Shown piece after piece: positions 26,146-35,871 of a stretch of 57,450 nt of DNA (the stretch's first letter is position 1; the number at the start of each line of letters is the position of its first letter). Source of the DNA: Chitinophagia bacterium (GTDB lineage: Bacteria; Bacteroidota; Bacteroidia; Chitinophagales; Chitinophagaceae); contig RFVO01000005.1 of the NCBI GenBank assembly GCA_009928005.1, positions 1-57,450 on the forward strand, given 5' to 3'. The notes under the pieces are model-generated. The model searched no databases. It worked only from the letters and a program-made list of their open reading frames with translations, and had not been told where the DNA came from. Position numbers and translations under genes: made by a program.

Positions 26146-29100
26146 TTAATATTTGTTTTTTCTACTTATCCCTTTTTGGTCTATGATTGTTATCAGTTTT
26201 ACTTTTTCATTATAACTTATAAATCGAGCCGATTGCGATAAAAATGAATTTCCATAATAAAACTCTTCTTTTCTTTTCTTACCATTGGCGTATTCAATAA
26301 TAGCACTTGCATCATCCGGCAGTATAGGCAAAAGAAGTGATGGCTTTTTCAATGCATATATTTTCAAAGGACCTCTGTTTTGAGAAGCCGCCATTAAATA
26401 CTGCCCTTTAGCCCCTCTTAATTTAACAAGCGCCTTACCATTACCAGGAATAAATATGCCGCTTTCTAGTATGCTTAGTGGCGAAAACTGGCCTTGACCA
26501 TTTCCTTTTAATAAAAGCCCATTTAAGGCATCATATCTACCCACTGAAACCTCTGTGCCATAATCATTTCCATTAATGAGTAAATCCAAATTGCCATCCC
26601 CATCATAATCATCTACTTGCATACCATTTAATACGGAAAACTGAGCTTGTATAAGAAGAGCCGTCATTTCAAACTTACCTGCTCCTTTATTTTGAATATA
26701 ACTAGAACTTAAATTATTGGCTTTTACCACTTGAGCTGCTGCCAACTGCTCTTTAGAAAGCAATTGATCCTTAGTGGCTGTTGCATAGGTCTTATAATTT
26801 TGAAATTTAGCACGCATGCCAATCATTTGTTTTACAATATCATCTCTAGTTTGTGCTGGATATTCTTTTTTTACTTCGTCGGTATGACTAGTAGGTAAAT
26901 ACAAAGTTGGGAAGGCGTCATAGCTTCCATTATTATCAAAATCCTTGGCATAAATAGAAATAGGATGGATATCAGAAGCTCTATAGAAAGAATTGCGACC
27001 TGTATTACCTACTATATAATCCATATCGCCATCATTATCAAAATCTCCAGAAGTAATAGTATTCCATAAACCTACTTGGTTGTTAACTCCTGTTGTATTT
27101 GTGACATTTTTAAAGGTTCCCTTTTCATTTTTTAGAAAAGTAATAGGCATCCACTCACCCGTTACTATTAAATCGGGCCAGCCATCATTATCAAAGTCGG
27201 TAAATAGGGCGTCGCAGACTAAACCAATATTTATTAAATCCTTAGCTACTGATTTTGTTACATCGGTGTATTTAACCTTACCCTCTTTACTATCATTTCT
27301 ATAAATAAAACTAGAGACAGGTTTTGGATAGTTCCAAGGGTCTACCCTTCCTGAAACAAATAAATCAAGGTCCCCATCTTTATCATAATCAACCGCTCTA
27401 ACACATAGCTTACTGGTAGTATTCAATGGAATGGCGGTAGTATCTTTAGTAAATACACCCTTGCCATTATTGATATATAGTTGGTCTTGATAATTTTTAT
27501 CATTGGTTTTAAATTCATAGCCCCCAGCGGTAATATATAAATCTAAATCAGCATCTCCATCTACATCTAGTAACAATAATCCTTGATCGCTACTAAGCTT
27601 ACTTGCATAAGTTAAATTATTTAGTAAAGATGATTGTTTGAAACTACCATTTGCCTGCTGTTGAAATATTTGAGCGCTATAATGGCTTGCCCCGCCCAAT
27701 ATCATATCTTCTATACCATCCCCATTGATATCTCCTACTGCAATAGAAGGACCATATTCAGAAAACTTATGTGGTAATAATTTTTGGATATTAAAATCTA
27801 TAAAATCTTCTTGCTGATGCATATAATGAACTTCCAGCTCGTTTGTAATTTCTTTAAATAAGCTTCTAGTTGCAAAAACATTATTTTCTTTTTTTACAGG
27901 GTAACTATCTTCATCAATAGGAATAGTAATTTTTTCATCTACTTTCGGATTATATAATACTTGAACTTCACCTGTAGGCCACTGAACTTGAATAGAATCA
28001 ATTTTATTTACTCTTCCTAAACCAAATTGAGCAATATTTTGAACCGTTGATAAATACCCTCTGTAAGGTGTATTCTCCCAAACTTGTTTTTGACCTTTAT
28101 CGTAAAAAATAGTAATAAAGGCACCCAGCCCACCTTTATTTATATCATACCCTTCTAAAGCTACTTGTAAAAAATGGCTCGTTTCTTTATTTATTTGCCT
28201 TTCTTTATTTTGATAAATAGAAGCTTCGTCATTGATATTATTTACTATTAAATCTAAGTCTCCATCATTGTCAAGGTCGGCGTAGGCTGCTCCATTTGAA
28301 AAAGTAGGCATTTTTAAACCCCAGTCGCTTGTAACATCTGAGAAAGTTAAATCGGCATTGTTTTTAAACGCATAATTATGAATTTTTACTTCAGGAATTT
28401 CTACAAGCAACTGTGATTTTGTAGCAAAGCTATAAGCCTTATTGCGATAGGTAATAAAATCGTGATCGGTTACATCTTTCGGAAAACCATTGGTAACAAT
28501 TAAGTCGCGGTGACCATCATTATCAAAGTCTACTAATAAAGGAGTCCAACTCCAATCCGTTTCGGCTATGCCTGATAAAAATCCAATCTCACTAAAAATA
28601 GGCGATCCAATAGAATCATTTTGATTCACACGTGGTCCTTGGTTAATTTGTAAAGTATTTCTTACATACTGATAATTATATCCATACAAATCGCTATTCT
28701 GAAAAGTTTGATAACTATTCGGATTTAGCATCATTTTTTTACGGTAATTGTCTCTTGGATTCATATCCAAAGTGCAAAAATCTAAAAGGCCGTCGTTGTT
28801 TATATCGGCAACATCCACACCCATTGAATTCACAGAACTATGTTTAAAATAAACCGATAACTGATCTGTGAAAGTTCCATCCTGGTTATTGATCCATAAA
28901 TAATCATTGGGTAAATAATCGTTGGTTACAAAAATATCGGGCCAACCATCTTTATTAATATCGGTCACTACAACACTATGACCATACCCTTCTCTTACAA
29001 TACCTGCTTTGGCAGAGACATCGGTATACACAGGGTGATGTAAGGCAGAGTCGTAATTATTTTGAAATAATTTACTGGAACTAAAATAAGCAGGGTCTTG

Positions 29101-29235
29101 GTCTTTTGGATGAAATACATTAGGTGTATGCGGGTCCTTAATTTCATTCACCACTAAATACATATCTAAATCACCATCCTTATCATAGTCAAAAAAACTA
29201 GCCATGGTAGAGAAAGAAGTATCGGGGTACCCCAT
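26146..29235 (-). pseudogene. CRTAC1/ASPIC-UnbV FG-GAP repeat protein, 3' part of a frameshifted gene
   Basis: This 1029-codon frame is the body of an extracellular beta-propeller protein of the CRTAC1 type. It carries a long series of FG-GAP/VCBS calcium-loop motifs (DYDKDGDLD, DINKDGWPD, DFDNDGHRD, DLDNDGDLD, DINGDGIED and more). An ASPIC/UnbV domain around residue 395 contains FGLGRVNKIDSIQVQWPTGE. It begins in the middle of a conserved stretch (GYPDTSFSTMASFFDYD) and has no signal peptide of its own; the ATG at 29235 looks incidental. The matching N-terminus lies at 29198-29689 in the other frame, and about ten residues that the family has at this place are missing. Ligand or role within the PUL is unknown; glycan or lignin-fragment binding is a guess. 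Confidence 0.8.
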
Positions 29236-29689
29236 TTTTATTAAGGCCCTTATTAATATACAACAAGTTTTTTCGCTTACTCGAGTCTTTATCTAAAGTA
29301 ACGCATACATAAATATCGGGCCAGCTATCGTTATTTATATCCACTACAGAAACGCCCCTACTCCATTTTCCCTCACCTGTTACACCAGCATCAATGGTGA
29401 TATCATTAAACTGCATTTCCCCTTTATTGAGGTATAATTTATTGGACACTTTATTACCCGTAAAATAAATATCGGGTAAGCCATCTTTATTAAAATCACC
29501 CACACCAACACCACCCCCATTATAAATATTAGAAACGTCTAATACATTCAAAGAATCGTTCTCAATGACTTCATTGTTAAAATGAACGCCAGATTTATCG
29601 GATTTTACTAATTCAAAAAGTGGTTTTTTGATAGAACAAGCACTTACTAAAAACAAGCAAAGGCCAAAAAAATAATTCCTTAGGAACAT
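29198..29689 (-). pseudogene. CRTAC1/FG-GAP repeat lipoprotein, 5' part of a frameshifted gene
   Basis: The 163-codon N-terminal part of the same protein. The ATG at 29689 gives MFLRNYFFGLCLFLVSACSI, a lipoprotein signal with lipobox Cys at residue 18; a longer open frame to 29797 runs through a terminator and is not coding. VGVGDFNKDGLPDIYFTGN and VVDINNDSWPDIYVC are FG-GAP calcium loops, and NLLYINKGLNKNGVP is the last family-like stretch before the frame ends in non-homologous RYFFLYHG. The continuation is in the +1 frame. A weak -7-like element TATCTTTA (minus strand, 29717-29724) lies upstream. This 5' part follows the terminator behind susD. Confidence 0.8.
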
Positions 29690-29755
29690 TAAATTGAATT
29701 TTAAATAGAGGTTAAATAAAGATACTAAAGAAATCGTTTTTGAGGGGTTATAGGT

Positions 29756-29795
29756 AAAAAAAAGAGTCCCGCTCCGATTGCTCGGAGCGGGACTC
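29756..29795 (-). terminator. Terminator or attenuator after susD
   Basis: A 14-bp perfect stem (arms 29764-29777 and 29782-29795, loop 4 nt) is followed on the minus strand by eight T. It lies between susD and the CRTAC1 gene, so it could limit how much transcription continues from susCD into the enzyme genes. Its core is almost the same as the rpsT terminator. Confidence 0.9.
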
Positions 29796-29825
29796 AAATA
29801 TGAGTAACTTATTAAGTTAGTTCAA

Positions 29826-31601
29826 TTAGTAACCTGGGTTTTGAGTTAAAACCGATTTTCCGTCTTTCACAGATTTGTCAATTTGTGTTTGAGGAATAGG
29901 TAAGTACTCAGACTTTCCAGCTTTGTAAGTTGCGCCAGCAATTTGTGTGTAACCTAAAGCTGCTTCTTTAACAGCATAAGTGTTTAACTCGGTTACACCT
30001 TGTCCCCAACGAGTAAGGTCAGAGAAACGGTGTCCTTCCATAGCTAATTCTAATCTGCGCTCAAAACGAACAGCTTTTCTTGCAGTAGCAGCATCAGTCC
30101 AAGCTGCAGTGTAAGTTTTAATTTGATAGTTAGTTGGAGAAACTAAACCAGCGTTATTCTTAGGTCCTACAAAACCATCTGGGTTTGCAGCACGTGTACG
30201 AACAAGGTTTACATATTCTCTAGCTTTCTCTAAACCACCTGTTTCAACTTCTGCTTCTGCAGCTAATAAAAGCACATCAGCAAAACGAATTAAAGGATAG
30301 TTATTGGCAGTGAAACCGTTAGTCCAAGAAGAACCATCAGTAAATATACCAATTTGAGATTTTCTAAATAAGTGCTTTAAAGGCTCGTATGGTCCAGCTG
30401 TACCTTGGTCTCTTACCCAAGTAGAACCTGGCATAATACCCCAATCTAAGTAAGGAACTCCACGACGACCTACTGTCCAGTCAATACGAGGATCTAATGG
30501 AGTAGTGTTATCTGGAGTGAAAGGCTTATCAGCAGAAATACCTTGGTCAGTTTTCAAAGGGTTTGTGAAAAACTCATCATTTAACATAGGTAAACCATTA
30601 GCATCTACTTTGAAAATATTTGCTAAAGTGAATGAAGGTTGGAAGAATCCGCAACATCCTGTCTCTCCACCATAAGGGAAGTTTAAGGCGTCACCAGAGT
30701 TAGCGTTTGCTGCACCAGTACCGTCATTAACAGTCATTTGTACAGAGAACACATGCTCAGAACCGTTCTTTTTAGCTGGATCAAACACATCACCAAATTT
30801 TGGTAATAATGCATATTTAACCCCTAATGGAGTTTTACCACTAGTAATAACTGCAGTTAAAACAGTTTTAGCTTCTGCATATTTCTTTTCAAACATGTAA
30901 ATTTTACCTAAGTATGCACCAGCAGCCCATTTGTTTGCACGACCTACTGAAGACATTGTCTCAGGTAAGTTAGCATACGCATAAGCCATATCTGCTTCAA
31001 TTTTAGCTAAAGCAGCATCTTTACCACCGTTTGGTACTAAATAGTTACCAGCAGCATAAGTAATTGATTCATCGATATAAGGAATGTTACCGAAGAATTT
31101 TGCTAAATCGAAATGGTAGTGTGCACGTAAAAATCTTGCTTCAGCAGAGATACGAGTTACATCAGCTGCAGAAATATCTTTAGCTAATTTCATTACTCTT
31201 AAAGTTTCATTTGCACGTTGAACACCATCAAAACGTTGTTGCCACAATTGGTCTAAGAATGAGTTAGACGGAGTTGCATTCCATTGTTCGATTGGAGTGA
31301 TCAAGTTTTGGTCACCTGGATCTGATCCTTTGTGAGCGTCACCACCCGCAACAGAACCGTATACCCAGTTACTTGAAGAAGTTGCCCAAGGTCCGTTGTT
31401 GGTACCTGCAGAACTACCCTCTCCATCTAACAAAGAATAAGCACCCACTAAAAGGGCTTCTACACCTACTTTGTTCGCCAACACATCCTGGCTTAAAGCA
31501 CCAGCTGCGGGAACCTCTAGGTATGATTTATCGCAAGCATATAATATAACCAGGAAAGAAAGCACCACTGGCATTATATGTTTAAAATTATATTTTTTCA
31601 T
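29826..31601 (-). CDS. SusD/RagB-family surface glycan-binding lipoprotein
   Basis: A 591-residue SusD homologue that, with SusC, captures oligosaccharides at the outer-membrane surface. The signal MKKYNFKHIMPVVLSFLVIL ends at a lipobox Cys23 (ACDKSYLEVP). Typical family segments follow: ANKVGVEALLVGAYSLLDG, LWQQRFDGVQRANETLRVM, ARFLRAHYHFDLAKFFGNIP (the helical TPR core) and the C-terminal RFERRLELAMEGHRFSDLTR. It lies 26 bases behind susC, so both are in one transcript. A strong terminator follows. The codon choice (more GGT and AAC) resembles that of susC and differs from the flanking genes, which fits high expression. Substrate cannot be told from sequence. Confidence 0.94.
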   Translation of the reverse strand: MKKYNFKHIMPVVLSFLVILYACDKSYLEVPAAGALSQDVLANKVGVEALLVGAYSLLDGEGSSAGTNNGPWATSSSNWVYGSVAGGDAHKGSDPGDQNLITPIEQWNATPSNSFLDQLWQQRFDGVQRANETLRVMKLAKDISAADVTRISAEARFLRAHYHFDLAKFFGNIPYIDESITYAAGNYLVPNGGKDAALAKIEADMAYAYANLPETMSSVGRANKWAAGAYLGKIYMFEKKYAEAKTVLTAVITSGKTPLGVKYALLPKFGDVFDPAKKNGSEHVFSVQMTVNDGTGAANANSGDALNFPYGGETGCCGFFQPSFTLANIFKVDANGLPMLNDEFFTNPLKTDQGISADKPFTPDNTTPLDPRIDWTVGRRGVPYLDWGIMPGSTWVRDQGTAGPYEPLKHLFRKSQIGIFTDGSSWTNGFTANNYPLIRFADVLLLAAEAEVETGGLEKAREYVNLVRTRAANPDGFVGPKNNAGLVSPTNYQIKTYTAAWTDAATARKAVRFERRLELAMEGHRFSDLTRWGQGVTELNTYAVKEAALGYTQIAGATYKAGKSEYLPIPQTQIDKSVKDGKSVLTQNPGY

Positions 31602-31627
31602 AATGTAATTAATTTTTATTTGTTAAA

Positions 31628-34600
31628 TTAAAAAGTAAGGCTTACTCCTACGTTAAATGTCTTAGAAGGAGGATAGTTACCCCAATCAACACCAAAAGAA
31701 GTTGAGCTACCTGGAATCTCTGGATCTAAACCAGAATATTTAGTCCAAGTGAACAAGTTAGCACCTTGAACAAAAACACGTGCTTTGTCGATGCCATATC
31801 TTTTTAATGTAACTGGATCAATTGTATAACCTATACTTAATTGTTTAATTCTCATGTATGAACCGTCCTCTACATAGAAGTTGTTAATTACACCATTAGT
31901 ACTAAAATAAGAGTTGTTTTCAACTATAGGCCATTTTGTACTAGGTCTTGTAGGTAACCAAGATTCAGTTAACAATGGAATACTTTTCGCATTTTGGAAT
32001 TGAGGATAGAAATCTTGGAAATAACGAGTTTCGTTTAAGATATCGTTACCAAATGAACCATAAAGAACTGTAGATACATCAAAACGCTTGTAAGTTACAT
32101 TTAAGTTAAGACCTAAAGTAAATGCAGGGTTTGGATTACCAAAGAAAGTTCTGTCTTTATCATTAATTATTCCGTTTTTGTCAATGTCCTCATATTTGAA
32201 ACGACCTGGAGCAGCATCTGGCTCTTTAGCCCAAGCAGCTACATCAGCTGCTGATTGATAGATACCAGCAATTTTGTAACCAAAGAAAGAACCTACTGGA
32301 TGACCAATAGCGTTTCTAACTTGTGGTCCAGTATTGTGCGTGTATGCTGTTTCGAAGAAACCAGCAGAACCAGGAATATTAACTACTTCACTCTTGTAAG
32401 CACCTAAGTTAGCACCTACAGTATAGCTTAAGTCGTTATTAACCTTACCACGGTAAGTTAAACTTAAGTCAATACCAGTGTTTTGCATATCACCAATGTT
32501 AACCTGAGGTAAAGAAGAACCTACACCCACAACAGCAGGCGCTTGGTCTTGGAATAATAAACCTTCGATTGTTTTTTTGTACCAATCAAAAGTGATATCT
32601 AACTTATTGTTTAACACAGAGGCGTCAACACCAAAGTCTAATATTTTATTCTTCTCCCAACCTGTACTTAAGTTACCTAAGTTAGTTGCATAGAAGCCCA
32701 TAACTGTAGTATTAGAAGTACCGTTTAAGTCATAGTAAGATGATCCTCCATTTCCACCATAAGTAGTGTATTGGTTTAATGCACCTACGTTAGAGATAGA
32801 TCCTAAGATACCGTAGCTACCACGTACTTTTAAAGTATTGATAAACTTAACGTTCTTAAAGAAATCTTCTTGAGAAACTACCCAACCAGCAGAAGCTGAC
32901 CAGAAGTTACCATATTTAGTGTTTGGTCCAAATACAGAACTACCATCACGACGACCATTCAAACCTACTAAGTATTTATCTTTGAAAGCATAATCTGCTT
33001 TTGCTAAGATAGAAGTACCAGTGATTTTGTATAATCCGCTGTAGTTATTTTGTCCAATTGGAGAACCTGTATTTAAACTTAAGTAGTTAACATCATCAGA
33101 GAAGTAGTTAACTCTAGAACCTCCCACATTACGTCCTTGTACTTTTAATGCTTCATAACCAGCCATTAACTTAACGCTATGGTCTTGCTTGAATACATTA
33201 GAGTAATTTAAAGTGTTTGTGAAGTTCCAGTTATTATTGTAACCAGAATACTCATCGTATCCGTTAGAAGATCCATTTTCAGCATTCTCATAAGAACGGT
33301 AGTTATGATAGAAACCATAATATTGGTCTAAGTTTCCACCAAATACTGTTTTAGCAGTAAAGTGTTTAGCGAAGTCAACTTCTGCGAACACATTACCTTG
33401 CATTTGCCAGTTATGGTTTACGTTGTCTTTTTGACGGTCTTGGTTAGCATAAGGGTTAGAAGAGTTACCTAAGTTGCTACCTGCAGTACCACCATATCCT
33501 CCACCTGCATCAAACACAGGAATAATTGGTTGTTCCCATGCAGTGTTATTTACAGCATTACCCTCTTTGTTGTTACCAATTCTTGGGTTAGATTTGTAGA
33601 ACACGTGTAAGTTTTCACCAATACGGATATTGTTTTTTATGTTCCAAGTAGTGTTAGCTCTCATTGAGTAACGCTTCAAGTAAGTATTCATCAAAGTACC
33701 TTTTTGATCAAAATAGTTCAAAGAGAATAAGTAAGTTGATTTGTCTTGTGCACCTGATGCAGTAATTGTATGACTTGTCATTGGAGCTGGGTCAAACAAT
33801 TCATCCCACCAATCAGTACCTTTCTTATTTGCAGGAACGATTAAATAAATTGGACCTTTAGAATAGTTGTTGTTATATAATGCAAGGTTAGTTGCAGGAT
33901 CAGAAGCAGAAACACCTGATTTAGAACCCGCTTTAATGAAGTCAGGTAATACAGCCACTTTACCAGTACCATATTGACCAGATGATACGTTACCCGCAGC
34001 ATCTACTTGTCCTGAGTTCTTAGCAGCTAAGAAAAATAAATCAGCCATTCCTTGAGGATCTAACTTATTCCAAACGTTTCCAGTTTTTGGCATTTGAATA
34101 CCAGTGTAAGAATCGTAAGTAATTGTAGCTTTACCTCTACCTCTTTTTGTTGTTACAATGATAACACCCGCAGATCCACGAGCACCGTAAATCGCTGCTT
34201 GACCATCTTTCAATACTTGGATTGATTCGATATCGTTTGCAGATAAATCACGGAAAGAACCTAGATCACCAGGAGCAGATTGAACTCCGTCCACAATTAC
34301 AAGTGGAGTTGAGTTACCAAAAGAAGTTACACCACGAATGAACACGTTACTTGGTTCACCAGGGCTACCAGAACCTATGATTGTAACACCAGAGGCTTGA
34401 CCTTGTAACATTTGTTCTGCAGTACCAGAAGGAACTGACTTCATGTCTTTCACACTTACTACTGATACCGCACCAGTAATTTCTTTTCTTTTCTGTGCAG
34501 TGTAACCAGTAACCACAATTTCATTTAATTGAGAAGATTCCTCAGTTAATGAAATTTTGATTGTGTTTTGTCCTCCAGCAACAGAAACTGATTTACTTGC

Positions 34601-34834
34601 AAAACCAACTGATTTTACAGATAAAGTAACGTTACCAGAAGCAGTAACAGCGAATGAACCATCTTCGCTAGCAATAGCAGAGACCTTTTGTCCATTAACT
34701 GAAATAGTAGCACCAGCAACGGCTTTACCGTCTGTAGCTGAAACTACTTGTCCTTTGATAGTTCTTGTTTGCGCAGTCGCAACAAGACCCCATAGTAACA
34801 AAGGAACCGTAATTAAACGTAGAAATTTTCGCAT
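31628..34834 (-). CDS. SusC/RagA-family TonB-dependent outer-membrane transporter
   Basis: A 1068-residue TonB-linked transporter that imports oligosaccharides. The N-terminal signal MRKFLRLITVPLLLWGLVATA precedes a carboxypeptidase-regulatory-like domain (KGQVVSATDGKAVAGATISV). The plug domain follows, with LNEIVVTGYTAQKRKEITGA near 105 and ANDIESIQVLKDGQAAIYGA near 200, then the long beta-barrel. The C-terminus GNYPPSKTFNVGVSLTF ends in Phe as usual for barrels. It leads the PUL operon with susD, the CRTAC1 gene, the haloperoxidase-like gene, GMC, GH30 and GH3. Upstream is a 261-bp divergent region with several palindromes. I see no ECF sigma/anti-sigma pair or hybrid sensor beside it. Confidence 0.95.
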   Translation of the reverse strand: MRKFLRLITVPLLLWGLVATAQTRTIKGQVVSATDGKAVAGATISVNGQKVSAIASEDGSFAVTASGNVTLSVKSVGFASKSVSVAGGQNTIKISLTEESSQLNEIVVTGYTAQKRKEITGAVSVVSVKDMKSVPSGTAEQMLQGQASGVTIIGSGSPGEPSNVFIRGVTSFGNSTPLVIVDGVQSAPGDLGSFRDLSANDIESIQVLKDGQAAIYGARGSAGVIIVTTKRGRGKATITYDSYTGIQMPKTGNVWNKLDPQGMADLFFLAAKNSGQVDAAGNVSSGQYGTGKVAVLPDFIKAGSKSGVSASDPATNLALYNNNYSKGPIYLIVPANKKGTDWWDELFDPAPMTSHTITASGAQDKSTYLFSLNYFDQKGTLMNTYLKRYSMRANTTWNIKNNIRIGENLHVFYKSNPRIGNNKEGNAVNNTAWEQPIIPVFDAGGGYGGTAGSNLGNSSNPYANQDRQKDNVNHNWQMQGNVFAEVDFAKHFTAKTVFGGNLDQYYGFYHNYRSYENAENGSSNGYDEYSGYNNNWNFTNTLNYSNVFKQDHSVKLMAGYEALKVQGRNVGGSRVNYFSDDVNYLSLNTGSPIGQNNYSGLYKITGTSILAKADYAFKDKYLVGLNGRRDGSSVFGPNTKYGNFWSASAGWVVSQEDFFKNVKFINTLKVRGSYGILGSISNVGALNQYTTYGGNGGSSYYDLNGTSNTTVMGFYATNLGNLSTGWEKNKILDFGVDASVLNNKLDITFDWYKKTIEGLLFQDQAPAVVGVGSSLPQVNIGDMQNTGIDLSLTYRGKVNNDLSYTVGANLGAYKSEVVNIPGSAGFFETAYTHNTGPQVRNAIGHPVGSFFGYKIAGIYQSAADVAAWAKEPDAAPGRFKYEDIDKNGIINDKDRTFFGNPNPAFTLGLNLNVTYKRFDVSTVLYGSFGNDILNETRYFQDFYPQFQNAKSIPLLTESWLPTRPSTKWPIVENNSYFSTNGVINNFYVEDGSYMRIKQLSIGYTIDPVTLKRYGIDKARVFVQGANLFTWTKYSGLDPEIPGSSTSFGVDWGNYPPSKTFNVGVSLTF

Positions 34835-34864
34835 AGTGTTCGGGTTTGATTTTAAAATTTAATA

Positions 34865-35000
34865 CAATCGTATCCCAATAATATAACAGTTTCTTAACAT
34901 CAACAACAGTTTAACTCACTTTTTTTGAACATTTTAGAAAAAAGTGTTCTTTATACACTAACTATAATTAGTAGGTGTGTATAAAATACACATACGATTG
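34865..35000. promoter_or_regulatory. Symmetrical divergent promoter region between susC and pxpB
   Basis: A 9-bp inverted repeat, CAATCGTAT at 34865-34873 and ATACGATTG at 34992-35000, gives each strand the same -7-like octamer TACGATTG (one mismatch from TAnnTTTG) pointing outward: one toward susC (start 34834), one toward pxpB (start 35096). The two operator-like palindromes at 34943-34992 lie between them. Confidence 0.4.
34943..34992. promoter_or_regulatory. Two operator-like palindromes of the form GTGT-N6-TACAC
   Basis: AGTGT-TCTTTAT-ACACT at 34943-34959 and TGTGTAT-AAA-ATACACA at 34976-34992 share the outer half-sites GTGT and ATACAC at the same spacing, with centres 33 bp apart (about three turns). 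Between them ACTAA-CTATAA-TTAGT (34957-34972) forms a third inverted repeat. They are candidate binding sites for the PUL regulator or a pxp regulator. Confidence 0.45.
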
Positions 35001-35095
35001 ATTAATTTCATTAGTTTTAAGGGCTTTTTAAGTAGAACTAAGTCTAAAAATTTGAATTTGGCCTCATTTTTGATTTTTCCCTATCTTTTCTAAAG

Positions 35096-35866
35096 ATGAA
35101 AACAGATTTTGAAAATAGTAATTGGCAGCTGCATGCTTTAGGAGATCATGCCATCGTTTTTTCATTAGAAGAAAAAATGAGTGAAGAAATAATTTCAAAA
35201 ATAATTACTTTCAAAAAAACTATAGAAGCATTTCATTTTGATTTTATAAAAGATTTAATTCCATCCTACCATACACTTACACTTATTTATGATATTACTT
35301 TGTTTTATCAAAATAAAATTGCTTCAGAAAATAATCAATCTATCATACAGTTTGGAAATTTTTTATTAACTGCATTTAACATACCAAGTAAAAATATTCT
35401 TACTGAAAAGACTACTGAAAAAAATACAAATATACTAGTAGAAAAAATAATTCAAATTCCTGTTTGTTATGATGTACGTTTTGGAATTGATTTAGAAAAT
35501 ATTGTATTAAAAAATAAAATTTCTATTGAAGAAATTATAAAAATACATTCTGAAGAAACTTACCTAGTTTATTGCTTGGGATTTTTACCCGGATTCGCTT
35601 ATATGGGTAAAGTAAATAAGACTATTCAAATAGCAAGACATGCTTCCCCTAGAAAAGAAGTAATCGCGGGAAGTGTTGGTATTGCTGGCATGCAGACGGG
35701 TATCTACCCAATGAATTCTCCAGGTGGATGGCAAATTATTGGTAGAACACCTATTAAAATTTTTGAAAAAGACCCTACTGTTTTAGGTAAATTTAGTGCA
35801 GGTGATCGTATACAATTTTATTCCATTAGCTATTCTGAATTTGAAAAATTAAATGAATACAAATAA
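35096..35866 (+). CDS. pxpB: 5-oxoprolinase subunit PxpB (KipI-like)
   Basis: A 256-residue subunit of the ATP-dependent 5-oxoprolinase PxpABC, which opens pyroglutamate to glutamate. The carboxyltransferase/cyclophilin-like C-terminal half has VYCLGFLPGFAYMGKVN near 160, the signature ARHASPRKEVIAGSVGIAG near 182, and YPMNSPGGWQIIGRTPIKIF near 205. The N-terminal half (LHALGDHAIVFSLEEKMSEE) is typical of KipI/PxpB. It is the first gene of a four-gene rightward operon, five bases ahead of pxpC. The B. subtilis relative KipI also inhibits a sporulation kinase; no such kinase is expected here, so the enzymatic role is preferred. Confidence 0.93.
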   Translation: MKTDFENSNWQLHALGDHAIVFSLEEKMSEEIISKIITFKKTIEAFHFDFIKDLIPSYHTLTLIYDITLFYQNKIASENNQSIIQFGNFLLTAFNIPSKNILTEKTTEKNTNILVEKIIQIPVCYDVRFGIDLENIVLKNKISIEEIIKIHSEETYLVYCLGFLPGFAYMGKVNKTIQIARHASPRKEVIAGSVGIAGMQTGIYPMNSPGGWQIIGRTPIKIFEKDPTVLGKFSAGDRIQFYSISYSEFEKLNEYK

Positions 35867-35871
35867 TTTTT

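Noticed and set aside
29198..29240. Programmed +1 frameshift at CCC-CGA in the CRTAC1 gene
   Set aside because: A slip would leave the family segment of about ten residues still missing, so a deletion explains the data better.
29690..29797. Upstream extension of the CRTAC1 5' fragment to 29797
   Set aside because: It would be translated through the terminator stem behind susD; the lipoprotein signal begins at 29689.
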